Assembly: GCF_040546275.1 (NCBI RefSeq)
Contig: NZ_JBEPNO010000011.1
Span: 1 to 64,000, forward strand
Origin: Nakamurella sp040546275
Lineage (GTDB): Bacteria > Actinomycetota > Actinomycetes > Mycobacteriales > Nakamurellaceae
Direction: 5' to 3'
DNA length: 64,000 bases
Position 1 is the stretch's first letter. Each line of letters opens with the position of its first letter. The position numbers were made by a program, and so were the translations under genes. The notes beneath the pieces are model-generated. The model was not told where the DNA came from. It saw only the letters and a list, made by a program, of their open reading frames with translations, and did not search any database. Positions 32,446-41,091 of the stretch are shown in pieces.

Positions 32446-33708
32446 TCAGAGCAGGGCCGTGGCGACGGTGTAGATGACGAGCCCGGCCAGCGCCCCGACG
32501 ACGGTCCCGTTGATGCGGATGAACTGCAGATCGCGGCCGACCTGGAGCTCGATCTTCCGGCTGGTGGCCTCGCCGTCCCAGCGGGCGATGGTCTCGTCGA
32601 TGATGCCGGTAACGCTCCGGGCGTGGTTGCGGGCGAGGTATCCGGCCGCATCGGCCACCCAGTTGTCGACCTTTGCTGCGGTGGGCCCGTCCTCCTGGAG
32701 CCGGTGGCCGAACGACATCAGTCCATCGTTGATGGACTTGCGCAGCGGCGAATCGGGATCGTCAGCAGCACTCAGCAGGGTCTCCTTGATCGACCGCCAG
32801 GCGCCAGCGGCGAGCACCCTGACCTGGTCGTTGTCCATGATCCGGTCCTTGATCGCCTCGGCCTTCGCGATCGTCACCGGATCGTTCTGGAGATCCAGCG
32901 CGAAGTCGGCCAGGAACTTGTCCAAGGCCACCCGGAGCTGGTGGTTCGGATCGGTCTTGACAGCCGCGGTGAACGCCTCGACCTCGCGGTAGACCTTGTC
33001 GGCCAGATAACCGTCGATGAACTTCGGCGACCAGGACGGAGCCCGCTGCGAGACGACCCGGGACACCAGCGCGTAGTTGTCGCCGATCCAGGCATGGACG
33101 CGATCGATGATGTAGTCGACCAGGGGATGGTGCTCGCCACGCTCGAACACGTCGCCGGCGATCCGCCCCAGCGGTGGCCCGACCTGCGTCGCGGCGATCT
33201 TCCGGCGAGCCAGGGTTTCCAGCAGGCCGGCGACCTCGTCGTCCTTGAGCACATTGGAGATCCCTTTCACCGCGGTGCCCAACTCGGCGGTGATCCGCCC
33301 GGCACCCTGCGGCGAGGCCAGGAATCCGCCGAGCTTGGAGGCAATGGAGAACCGGGCCAGCTTCTCGCGGATCACCTCCTCGGACAGGAAGTTGGTGGCG
33401 ACGAACTCCGAGAGCGACGACCCGATGGCGTCCTTCCGGTTCGGGATGATCGCCGTGTGGGGGATCGGGAGCCCGAGCGGGCGGCGGAACAGCGCGGTGA
33501 CGGCGAACCAGTCGGCGATGGCCCCGACCATGCCTGCTTCGGCGGCGGCGCGCACGTAGCCCAGCCACGGATGACGGTCCTGCAGCGAGAACGCGACGAC
33601 GAAGATGATCGCCATCAGAGCCAGCATCGAGGTCGCGATGACCTTCATCTGGACCAGCCTGCGTCGCCTCTCCTCGTCGGCCGGATTGAGCAGTTGCAAC
33701 GTCGTCAT
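32446..33708 (-). CDS. DUF445 family membrane protein
   Basis: A 420-residue protein with an N-terminal helix (about 23–43) followed by the DUF445 region: GYVRAAAEAGMVGAIADWFAVTALFRRPLGLPIPHTAIIPNRKDAIG, and a C-terminal helix (GTVVGALAGLVIYTVATALL). The middle is soluble and helical. The family is widespread with no assigned function. ATG at 33708 gives MTTLQLLNPADEERRRRLV; the upstream open frame is an artefact of GC bias. Divergent from dapC across 235 bp. Confidence 0.88.
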   Translation of the reverse strand: MTTLQLLNPADEERRRRLVQMKVIATSMLALMAIIFVVAFSLQDRHPWLGYVRAAAEAGMVGAIADWFAVTALFRRPLGLPIPHTAIIPNRKDAIGSSLSEFVATNFLSEEVIREKLARFSIASKLGGFLASPQGAGRITAELGTAVKGISNVLKDDEVAGLLETLARRKIAATQVGPPLGRIAGDVFERGEHHPLVDYIIDRVHAWIGDNYALVSRVVSQRAPSWSPKFIDGYLADKVYREVEAFTAAVKTDPNHQLRVALDKFLADFALDLQNDPVTIAKAEAIKDRIMDNDQVRVLAAGAWRSIKETLLSAADDPDSPLRKSINDGLMSFGHRLQEDGPTAAKVDNWVADAAGYLARNHARSVTGIIDETIARWDGEATSRKIELQVGRDLQFIRINGTVVGALAGLVIYTVATALL

Positions 33709-33943
33709 GCGCCCATTGTGCGTGTGAGGTGAGGTCCGCCAGTGGACCGACGGCGCCGACAATGGCGCGGTCATCGTCCTGAGGATCAGTTGGAATGCGC
33801 AGATGCGGGTCGAGCGGGGAGCTGAATTCCGGCGAAACGGACATTCTGCGGCTTTCTGGTCCCCGCAACTCCGCAAGCCCCGCGCGGACGCTGTCCGAGC
33901 AAAGCCGCAAGCGCACGCCCCGCCGTAGAGCAGAATTGTCGGC

Positions 33944-35119
33944 ATGCCTCTGGTCCCGGCGCTCCAGCCGTTCCGCACAACGATCTTCGCGCAGATGTCG
34001 GCGCTCGCCGTCTCCACCGGCGCCATCAACCTCGGTCAGGGATTCCCGGACACCGACGGACCCGTCGGCATGCTCGAGGCGGCCCAGCAGGCGATCCGGG
34101 ACGGCCACAACCAGTACCCACCGGGCCCGGGAATCCTCGAACTGCGTCAGGCCATCGCCGCACGCCGGCTGGCCGACCGCGGCCAGGAGTTCGACCCGGA
34201 GACCGAGGTGCTGGTCACCGTCGGCGCCACCGAGGCCATCGCCGCGGCGGTGATCGCGCTGGTCCAGACCGGCGACGAGGTGATCATGCTCGAGCCGCAC
34301 TACGACTCGTATCCGGCGGTCGTGGCGATGTCCGGGGCCAGGCACGTCTCGGTGCCACTTCGCGTCGAGGACGGCCGATTCGCCATGGACGTCGAGGATC
34401 TCCGCAAGGCCGTCACGCCGCGCACGAAGATGATCATCCTGAACAGCCCGCACAACCCGACCGGGACCGTGCTGACCATGCCGGAGATGCTCGGCATCGC
34501 CGAGATCGCTGTCGAGCACGACCTTCTGGTCGTCACCGACGAGGTGTACGAGTACCTGACGTTCGATCAGACGGAGCACATCCCGATCGGGACCCTGCCC
34601 GGGATGGCGCAGCGGACGGTGACGGTGTCCAGCAGCGGGAAGACCTTCGCTGCGACGGGGTGGAAGATCGGCTGGGCCTGCGGGCCGGCGCCGCTGATCG
34701 CCGCTGTCCGGGCGGCCAAGCAGTTCCTCACCTACGTCGGCGGCGCCCCGTTCCAGCCGGCCATCGCCTATGCACTGACCTACGAGATGGCCTGGGTGGA
34801 GCAGCTCCGGTCCAGCCTGGCCGACAAGCGAGACCGGCTCAGCGCCGGCCTGGTGGCCGCCGGGTTCCAGATCGTCCGTCCGCAGGGCGGCTACTTCGTC
34901 GTCGCCGACATCCGCAGTGTGACGGCGACTCTGGGCCGCGAGCCCGACGGCATGGCTTTCTGCCTCGACCTCCCGCGGTTGGCCGGCGTGGTAGCCGTGC
35001 CGCAGGAGGTCTTCCACGACGACCCGGCCGATGGGAAGCCCTTCGTCCGTTTCGCCTACTGCAAACGCGACGAGATCATCGACGAGGCCGCTGCCCGTCT
35101 GGCGGGGATGAGCGGCTAA
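33944..35119 (+). CDS. dapC: N-succinyldiaminopimelate aminotransferase-like PLP enzyme
   Basis: Class I/II aminotransferase very close to mycobacterial DapC (Rv0858c): LRPFRTTIFAxMSALA-type N-terminus, INLGQGFPD, NQYPPGPG, NSPHNPTG, TDEVYEYL, Schiff-base lysine K233 in SSSGKTFAATGWKIGWACG, and YVGGAPFQPA. In lysine and peptidoglycan synthesis it forms N-succinyl-LL-diaminopimelate; members of this subgroup also act on methionine or kynurenine. ATG at 33944. The following M19 dipeptidase begins 18 bp downstream, so the two probably share a transcript. Confidence 0.85.
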   Translation: MPLVPALQPFRTTIFAQMSALAVSTGAINLGQGFPDTDGPVGMLEAAQQAIRDGHNQYPPGPGILELRQAIAARRLADRGQEFDPETEVLVTVGATEAIAAAVIALVQTGDEVIMLEPHYDSYPAVVAMSGARHVSVPLRVEDGRFAMDVEDLRKAVTPRTKMIILNSPHNPTGTVLTMPEMLGIAEIAVEHDLLVVTDEVYEYLTFDQTEHIPIGTLPGMAQRTVTVSSSGKTFAATGWKIGWACGPAPLIAAVRAAKQFLTYVGGAPFQPAIAYALTYEMAWVEQLRSSLADKRDRLSAGLVAAGFQIVRPQGGYFVVADIRSVTATLGREPDGMAFCLDLPRLAGVVAVPQEVFHDDPADGKPFVRFAYCKRDEIIDEAAARLAGMSG

Positions 35120-35137
35120 CCTTGCGAGAATGAACGC

Positions 35138-36319
35138 ATGACCTCCCCAGCGACCACCGACCGCATCGCCGCCCTGCTCGCCGCCCACCCGGTGCTGGAC
35201 GGGCACAACGACGTCGCGTGGGCCCTGCGCCGACAGGTCGGGTACGACCTGGACCAACGCGACCTCGCCACCTCGCAGCCGTTGCTGCACACCGACATCC
35301 CCCGGCTCCGCAAGGGCGGCGTCGGTGCCCAGTTCTTCTCGGTCTACGTCCCGGGAACACTGCCGCCGGGCCAGTCGATCGTCGCGGTGCTCGAGCAGAT
35401 CGACTGCGTGGCAGCCATTGTCGCGCGTTACCCGGAGACCTTCGGGGCCGCCGTGACGGCTGCCGACGTCCGGGAGGTGATGGCATCCGGCCGGATCGCC
35501 GCTCTGATGGGCGCCGAGGGCGGTCACAGCATCGAGGGCTCACTCGCCCTGCTGCGGACGCTGCGCAGGCTCGGGGTCGGTTACATGACGTTGACCCACA
35601 ACCAGAACCCGCTCAAGGACGGCGGCGCCTGGGCCGATGCCGCCACCGACGTGCCGTCGGCCGGCGGGCTGACCGACTTCGGCCGCGACGTCGTCCGCGA
35701 GATGAACCGCATCGGCATGCTCGTCGACCTCTCGCACGTCGCGCCGTCGACCATGCGGGACGCGCTCGACACCTCGACGGCACCCGTCATCTTCTCCCAC
35801 TCGTCCTGTCGGGCGGTCACCGATCACGTGCGCGACGCCCCGGACGACGTCCTGACGCGACTGGCCGCCAACGGCGGTGTGCTGATGGTGACGTTCGTGC
35901 CCGGCTTCGTCTCGCAGGAGTGCGCCGACCATTTCGCGGCCCACGACCGGCGGCGGGCGGAGCTGGGCCTGCCGGAGAACAGCGTCTACGCCCAGGACGC
36001 GCCCGAGGTCCCGGACCCGGCCGCGGCCGCGGAGCTCGAGAAGTGGGAGGACGAGCATCCGGCACCGACGGCCACCCTGGCTCAGGTGGCCGATCACGTG
36101 GACCACGCCCGTGAGGTGGCCGGCGCCGACCACGTGGGTCTCGGCGGCGACTACGACGGCGTCGAGTCGCTCCCGGCCGGCCTGGAGGACGTGTCGACCT
36201 ACCCGGCCCTGTTGGCCGAACTGGCCGACCGCGGGTGGAACGACCGCGAACTCGGTGGCCTGACGAGCGGCAACATCCTGCGCGTCATGCTGGCGGCCGA
36301 AGAGGTCGCGAACGGCTAG
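35138..36319 (+). CDS. Membrane dipeptidase family protein (peptidase M19)
   Basis: A 393-residue amidohydrolase-fold peptidase: metal ligands in LDGHNDVAW, the bridging acid in MGAEGGHSIEG, HNQNP, SHVAPSTM, FSHSSCRAV and HVGLGGDYDGV. M19 enzymes hydrolyse dipeptides, including D-amino-acid-containing ones, which fits peptidoglycan turnover next to a diaminopimelate aminotransferase (inference). No signal peptide, so it is cytosolic. ATG at 35138. Confidence 0.92.
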   Translation: MTSPATTDRIAALLAAHPVLDGHNDVAWALRRQVGYDLDQRDLATSQPLLHTDIPRLRKGGVGAQFFSVYVPGTLPPGQSIVAVLEQIDCVAAIVARYPETFGAAVTAADVREVMASGRIAALMGAEGGHSIEGSLALLRTLRRLGVGYMTLTHNQNPLKDGGAWADAATDVPSAGGLTDFGRDVVREMNRIGMLVDLSHVAPSTMRDALDTSTAPVIFSHSSCRAVTDHVRDAPDDVLTRLAANGGVLMVTFVPGFVSQECADHFAAHDRRRAELGLPENSVYAQDAPEVPDPAAAAELEKWEDEHPAPTATLAQVADHVDHAREVAGADHVGLGGDYDGVESLPAGLEDVSTYPALLAELADRGWNDRELGGLTSGNILRVMLAAEEVANG

Positions 36320-36361
36320 ATCCGGCGACGACTGGTCCCGGGAACGGGGCTCCGAGGTACC

Positions 36362-37243
36362 TCAGCGCCGAGTGACCTTCGTCTCCATCACCAGTTCGGC
36401 ATCGGTCAGGGTGAGGCCGATCCGGATGGCCGCGACCCCGTCCAGCGACGTCGGGTGCGTGCCACCGCAGGCGATGCGTTCTTCTCCCTCCGGTAGCTCG
36501 CACACCCAGGACCGACGGTCCGTCAGGCCCGGACCCTCCGCTTCGATCCGGATGACGACCCCCGCTGCAACCCAGCCTGCCAGCACCTCGTCGGCCCGCT
36601 GTACGGCGTCCTGGACATCCCAGTCCACCATGTCAAACCCCTTCTTGCGCAACGACTTCCCGATCCGGTAGGTGTCCGTCGCCGCGTTCGGATGGATGCG
36701 TGAATTGGCCAACGCGAGCTGGTCGAAGTTCGGGTGACCCAGTCCATCGACCGCAACGGGCTTGCGCCAACGGTCCGCGAGCGCCGCATTCAGGGCGAGC
36801 GCGGCGAGGTGGCAGGCCGTATGCCCGTGGTTCAACTCGTCCCGGTGGACCGGGTCCACCTCGAGCCGGACCGTCTGCCCCACCGCCGGAACCGGCGAGC
36901 CGGGCGCCACCACGTGCACCACGACGAACGCCCAGCCCGGCTCACCCCGGCGGACCGGAATATTAGGTGAGGTCAGCAAGTTGTTTCCGGACGTGGCTCC
37001 CAGCACAACGTCGACGACGTCGACGACGACCCCAGCGATCGTCACCGTTCCCCTGTCCGGACCCTGGTCCGGCCAGCCGTCGTCGACGGGATGGAACGGC
37101 GAGGCGGCGGTGACAAAACCGGTGAGCGAAGAATTCATCACCGTCGAGTCGGTGGTCGGCATCTCGATGACCGTCAGTACCTCGGAATCGGCCGTCAAGC
37201 CGCCGAACGGAAAACTGACGCGGGTATCGATGAGCGGAAGCAC
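36362..37243 (-). CDS. AlaX-like aminoacyl-tRNA deacylase / metal-dependent hydrolase
   Basis: The domain matches stand-alone alanyl-tRNA editing proteins: TAASPFHPVDDGWPDQGPDRG, the zinc pair HTACH (about 141 and 145 from the GTG start), the block GHPNFDQLALANSRIHPNAATDTYRIGKSLRKKG, and CGGTH (259–263), which completes the zinc site. It would deacylate Ser- or Gly-tRNA-Ala, or another substrate; specificity cannot be assigned. The start is uncertain: the GTG at 37243 gives the usual family length; GTGs at 37309 and 37315 extend it, and the frame stays open up to 37594 through the neighbouring GtrA gene. Confidence 0.8.
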   Translation of the reverse strand: MLPLIDTRVSFPFGGLTADSEVLTVIEMPTTDSTVMNSSLTGFVTAASPFHPVDDGWPDQGPDRGTVTIAGVVVDVVDVVLGATSGNNLLTSPNIPVRRGEPGWAFVVVHVVAPGSPVPAVGQTVRLEVDPVHRDELNHGHTACHLAALALNAALADRWRKPVAVDGLGHPNFDQLALANSRIHPNAATDTYRIGKSLRKKGFDMVDWDVQDAVQRADEVLAGWVAAGVVIRIEAEGPGLTDRRSWVCELPEGEERIACGGTHPTSLDGVAAIRIGLTLTDAELVMETKVTRR

Positions 37244-37463
37244 CTGCCCATCTTTGCGCAGGATCGGCTGCCGGTCGCGCCGCACCCTTCCGGACCACCA
37301 GGTTTCCACCGGCACGGATTCGGCCGGCTCCTCGACTGCCGGAACCGCCGCCGCGACTCTCCTCACCAGCAACCCGCACAGCCCGAGCATCGCCGTCACG
37401 GTCACAGCAACGACACAGCAGAGCGACAGCTTCGCCACTATTGAGCAAGGCAAAGTAACCGAC

Positions 37464-38009
37464 ATGACACAGGTGCTCGAGCCGATGCCGACCAGGCAGC
37501 TCACCATTGAGCCGACGACCACGATTCCGGTGGCCGCCACCGGAACCATCCGCGGCCAGGGCGTCCGCTTCTTCGTCATCGGCAGCGGCGGCACCGGACT
37601 TCAGCTCGGGCTCTACGCGGTGGCCGCCGGAGTGGTCGGCGCCCAGATCGCCTCCATCGCTTCCTGGCTGATCTCCACCCTGGTCACCAACGCCACCCAC
37701 CGCGCGCTCACCTTCAACGTCCGTGGCACGGCCAGCAACCGGTCCGACCAGATCGCAGCCCTGATGACCTGCCTGGTCGGCCTGCTCGTCACGTCCGTCG
37801 TGCTGGCCCAGCTGCCCGACGCCGACGGCATCTCCGGACTGATCGCGATCCTCGTGGTCAACACCGTGGTCGGCGCCGGCCGCTTCTTCGGGATGCGCTG
37901 GTGGCTCGGCGACTCCGGACGGCGCGTCGCCCACCAGGTGTCGGCTGCCGCACATGCGATGCGTGCCAACTGGCACGGCACGCGCGGACTGACCGGCCTG
38001 CACCACTGA
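37464..38009 (+). CDS. GtrA-family membrane protein
   Basis: A 181-residue protein with four transmembrane helices starting GQGVRFFVIGSGGTGLQLGLYAVAAG and the GtrA signature NATHRALTFNVRG between helices 2 and 3. GtrA proteins are small membrane proteins linked to transport of polyprenyl-phosphate-linked sugars for the cell wall; the one in mycobacteria (Rv3789) affects arabinan assembly. ATG at 37464 begins MTQVLEPMPTRQLTIEPTT. Divergent from the AlaX-like gene. Confidence 0.88.
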   Translation: MTQVLEPMPTRQLTIEPTTTIPVAATGTIRGQGVRFFVIGSGGTGLQLGLYAVAAGVVGAQIASIASWLISTLVTNATHRALTFNVRGTASNRSDQIAALMTCLVGLLVTSVVLAQLPDADGISGLIAILVVNTVVGAGRFFGMRWWLGDSGRRVAHQVSAAAHAMRANWHGTRGLTGLHH

Positions 38010-38751
38010 TCTCCGACCCGGTTCACGTCGGGGCCGATACGGTCGAAAGTTGCCCGAAGCCACATTCGAGCTTCAACCCCGCCCCCAGGTCACGATCAGG
38101 TTCCGATCTTCGGAGGTGTATCGATTCCGTACCCGGAACCCCTTGTTACGGCCGTGTTGCCACGAGTAGGAATGACGGCACGACGGGTCCACCACCTCTC
38201 ATCGCCGGCAGCGCCGCTGACCTTGCAGGACCGGACCCCGAGTGAACCGAAGGCAGTAGCAGGACGAACGGTCGATACCGGTGCGACGACGCATCGTTTC
38301 TACCGCAACCCCCGGATCAGTGACACCGGATGAGGTCCTGCATCAGCCTTCGGGGCGGTGAGCGGCTGTCCTACGACGTGAGGCCTCGACGGCGGGAGCA
38401 ATCCCGATCGGCGACCTCCCGTGTCGGGGATGGGTCCAGGTAGTCACCCTGGCATCCGCGGGCTGGGTGCAACGTTGCGCTCCCCGCCGGATCCGGCGCC
38501 GCTCGGAAGAGCCCCGGCCTACCCTCGAATGGCCGGGGCTCTCTTCGACTCTCCCCCGTCGCTGGGCTCGCCCGGATACTCCCCGGACACTGCGCTCGCC
38601 CCGACACCCCCTGGAGAAACCCATTCCGGGGACGGGTCCTGACGGCTGCCGGTACCGTCACACCCGTGCGGCCGGCGAAATCCGGCCGACCGGGTTGTCC
38701 CCCGGTCAGGTAGCCGGGGAACCCGGCGACGAAGAGAGAGCCCGGGTCTAC
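38010..38751. other. 742-bp non-coding region with hairpins
   Basis: No supported gene. The left part (38,010–38,250) is AT-richer than average. A strong hairpin lies at 38,508–38,542 (12-bp stem), and several GC-rich stems occur between 38,665 and 38,725 (for example CGGCCGGC/TCCGGCCG and GCCGGGGAACCCGGC), just upstream of the lipoprotein start. It does not contain the conserved cores of RNase P, tmRNA, SRP RNA or a c-di-AMP riboswitch that I can recognise. A small RNA ending at the hairpin is possible. Confidence 0.5.
38508..38542 (+). terminator. Strong terminator-like hairpin
   Basis: AGAGCCCCGGCC and GGCCGGGGCTCT form a perfect 12-bp stem with an 11-nt loop, followed by a CT-rich run. 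It lies 500 bp past the GtrA gene and 210 bp before the lipoprotein gene, so it may end a transcript that starts within the intergenic region. Confidence 0.6.
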
Positions 38752-40188
38752 ATGTCCCCCTCCCCCCGATTCCGGCGACTGCTCGGACTCGCCACTGCCG
38801 CGGTACTGCTCGCCGGTTGTGCCAGCACGATCGGCGGCCAAGCGGTGAAGGTCGGCGCAGCGCAGGGGACGACGACAGCGCCGCCGACGGAGACGCCCGG
38901 CCCGACCGGCCCAAAGGCGGGCGTGGCGCCGGCCGATGTCAAGGTCGTCAACGATGGGAACACCCAGTCGGACACCCTGGCCAAGAACACCATCGAGGAT
39001 CTGTACACCTACTACGGGCAGATCTTCGAGAAGGATTTCAGCAAGGCGTTCACTCCGGCGAAGCAGCTGATCTCCTACGACTCCAAGGTCAAGAACAGCC
39101 CGAAGGTCTGCAACCGGTCGCTATACCAAGAGGTGAACGCCTCCTACAACCCTTGTGCGGACACCATCGTCTGGGACCGCGGCGTCCTGCTACCCGACCT
39201 GACGAAGGAGGTCGGCATCCTCGCCGCACCGACCGTGCTCTCGCACGAGATGGGTCACCTGGTGCAGGCGCGCCTGGGCGTCGAGACCAACGACGTGCTG
39301 CTGCTCGAGCAGCAGGCCGACTGCTACGCCGGCGGCTACTGGCGCTGGGTGGCCGACGGCAACTCCAAGTACTACGACCTCAACAAGACCGCAGGGGTGC
39401 GACAGGTGCTGTCCGCGATGATGTCAACCGGCGATCCGGTCGGCACCACCACCTCCACCGAAGGCGCCCACGGCAGCGGTTTCGACCGGTCCTACGCCTT
39501 CACCCTCGGATTCAGCAACGGCGCCGTCCGCTGCAGCAAGATCACCACCGCCGAAGTGCAGGCCCGCATCACCGAAACGGGATTCACCGTGCTGCCCAAG
39601 AACTTCGGCAACATCGACATCTCCGACAAGTTCCTGGGACAGATCGCCACCGTCGCCAACAGCTACTTCGGCCAGACGGTCAAGGGGTACAAGCCACCCA
39701 CCCTCACCCCGTTCGAGGGCACCTCCGGCCCGGCGTGCAACGGCGCTCCCACGCTGTACCCGGTCGGGTACTGCCAGGCCACGAACACCATCACCTACAA
39801 CCTCAAGGAACTCCAGCGGATCGGTACGCCCACCGCCGGTTTCAAGTCGATCAACGGTGACTTCTCCGCCGTGCTCCTGCTCGTCAGCCGGTACGGACTC
39901 GCCGCGCAGGCCACCACCGGCGGGACGCCACTGGGCACCCAGGCCGGGCTGCGTGGTCTCTGCTACGCCGGCAGCTGGGCCTCGTGGATGCGCAAGACTC
40001 AAGGTCCAGACAAGTTGAGACTGTCCCCGAACGACCTCAACAAGGCGGTGTACGAGGTCGTCAACTCTCCACTGCCCGCCTCGGACGCTGCCGGGTCGGC
40101 CTCCAGCGCGGTGATCGACCAGGTCCAGGCCCTCTACGTCGGCGTCGTCTTCGGCGCCACCCAGTGCTTCGACTTCTACTCCAGCTGA
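38752..40188 (+). CDS. Lipoprotein zinc metallopeptidase (neutral zinc metallopeptidase family)
   Basis: A 478-residue lipoprotein: lipobox LLAGC with Cys23, a Thr/Pro-rich linker, then a metallopeptidase domain with HEMGH at 165–169 (TVLSHEMGHLVQARLG), an acidic ligand in LLLEQQADCYAGGYWRW about 20 residues later, and four or more conserved cysteines (NRSLYQEVNASYNPC, PACNGAPTLYPVGYC). The family is exported and probably acts on proteins at the envelope. ATG at 38752, with GAAGAGAGAG about 10 nt upstream. Confidence 0.88.
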   Translation: MSPSPRFRRLLGLATAAVLLAGCASTIGGQAVKVGAAQGTTTAPPTETPGPTGPKAGVAPADVKVVNDGNTQSDTLAKNTIEDLYTYYGQIFEKDFSKAFTPAKQLISYDSKVKNSPKVCNRSLYQEVNASYNPCADTIVWDRGVLLPDLTKEVGILAAPTVLSHEMGHLVQARLGVETNDVLLLEQQADCYAGGYWRWVADGNSKYYDLNKTAGVRQVLSAMMSTGDPVGTTTSTEGAHGSGFDRSYAFTLGFSNGAVRCSKITTAEVQARITETGFTVLPKNFGNIDISDKFLGQIATVANSYFGQTVKGYKPPTLTPFEGTSGPACNGAPTLYPVGYCQATNTITYNLKELQRIGTPTAGFKSINGDFSAVLLLVSRYGLAAQATTGGTPLGTQAGLRGLCYAGSWASWMRKTQGPDKLRLSPNDLNKAVYEVVNSPLPASDAAGSASSAVIDQVQALYVGVVFGATQCFDFYSS

Positions 40189-40202
40189 CGTCGCTTCTCC
40201 CC

Positions 40203-40976
40203 TCACTCGCGCCGGGGATCGGCGTGCACGGGTAGTTCGAGGCCGACCCCGGCGGCTCCGGTCGCCACGACCAGGTCGAAGACCCGGTCCGCATCGTGGG
40301 CGAGACCGTCGAACAGGCCGAACATCTCGGCCGCAATCGCGCCGAGCAACGACGAGAACAGCGCCATCGCCCGGATGATGTAATCGGTGAACGGCGGCGC
40401 CTGGCGACTGACCGAGGCCAGGACGTGATCAGCGATCAGCCCGCCGACCTCGAACGGACGGGCCGGCGGATGCAGAGCGCCGGTGGTCACCGCGGTGTCG
40501 ACGATGCCAGCGATCACGCGCCAGATGCGCACGGTCGCCTCCCGGATCGGCAGCGGCGATGCCTGGTCGATGACCGGGGATGAATGGATCAGTGAGTAGT
40601 CGTGCGGATGCAGGCCCGCCCAGTTCCGCAGTTCTCGGCAGATAGCCAGCCACCGTCCGGCGGCATCCACCCCCTGCCCGGCCTGCTGCCGATCTGTGGT
40701 CTCGGCGATCAGCGCCAGATCCTCGTACGACTCGGCGATCAGCGAGCCGATCAACTCCTCGCGACTCGCGTAGTAGCGGTAGATCGCCGACGACGTCATG
40801 TTCAGCTCGCGCGCCACCGCCCGGAGCGACAGGTCCGCAAGACCACGCTCGGCGATATGACGACGAGCCACGGCGCGCAGGTGGGCCCTCGCCGACTCCC
40901 GGGCATGTTCGCGTGCGGCGGCGGACGCCCCGATCCGAAGCGAACGCGGCTCGCCAGGTCGCTGGACGGGCTTCAT
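40203..40976 (-). CDS. TetR-family transcriptional regulator
   Basis: A 257-residue regulator with an N-terminal HTH (ARAHLRAVARRHIAERGLADLSLRAVARELNMTSSAIYRYYASREELIGSLI) and a C-terminal ligand-binding domain of the WHG type (WAGLHPHDYSLIHSSPV). ATG at 40976 (MKPVQRPGEPRS). Divergent from the AAA ATPase across 115 bp, so it may control that gene. Ligand unknown. Confidence 0.9.
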   Translation of the reverse strand: MKPVQRPGEPRSLRIGASAAAREHARESARAHLRAVARRHIAERGLADLSLRAVARELNMTSSAIYRYYASREELIGSLIAESYEDLALIAETTDRQQAGQGVDAAGRWLAICRELRNWAGLHPHDYSLIHSSPVIDQASPLPIREATVRIWRVIAGIVDTAVTTGALHPPARPFEVGGLIADHVLASVSRQAPPFTDYIIRAMALFSSLLGAIAAEMFGLFDGLAHDADRVFDLVVATGAAGVGLELPVHADPRRE

Positions 40977-41091
40977 GATGTGGAGTATCCGCTGGCCGTG
41001 TTCCGGTACCCGCCAACTCACCGGCGGACGGTTTGTACGATCAATTGGTCGGGCCTGAGATCCAGCGGCCGACGATGTTCGGGAGGCTTTC

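Noticed and set aside
32762..35527. A 921-codon open frame opposite DUF445 and dapC
   Set aside because: Same cause: the frame runs across the ends of two unrelated genes, one of them in part on the same strand, and contains no recognisable domain.
38690..38735. c-di-AMP (ydaO) riboswitch before the lipoprotein peptidase
   Set aside because: The GC-rich stems resemble parts of a leader, but the conserved core motifs of that riboswitch are not present.
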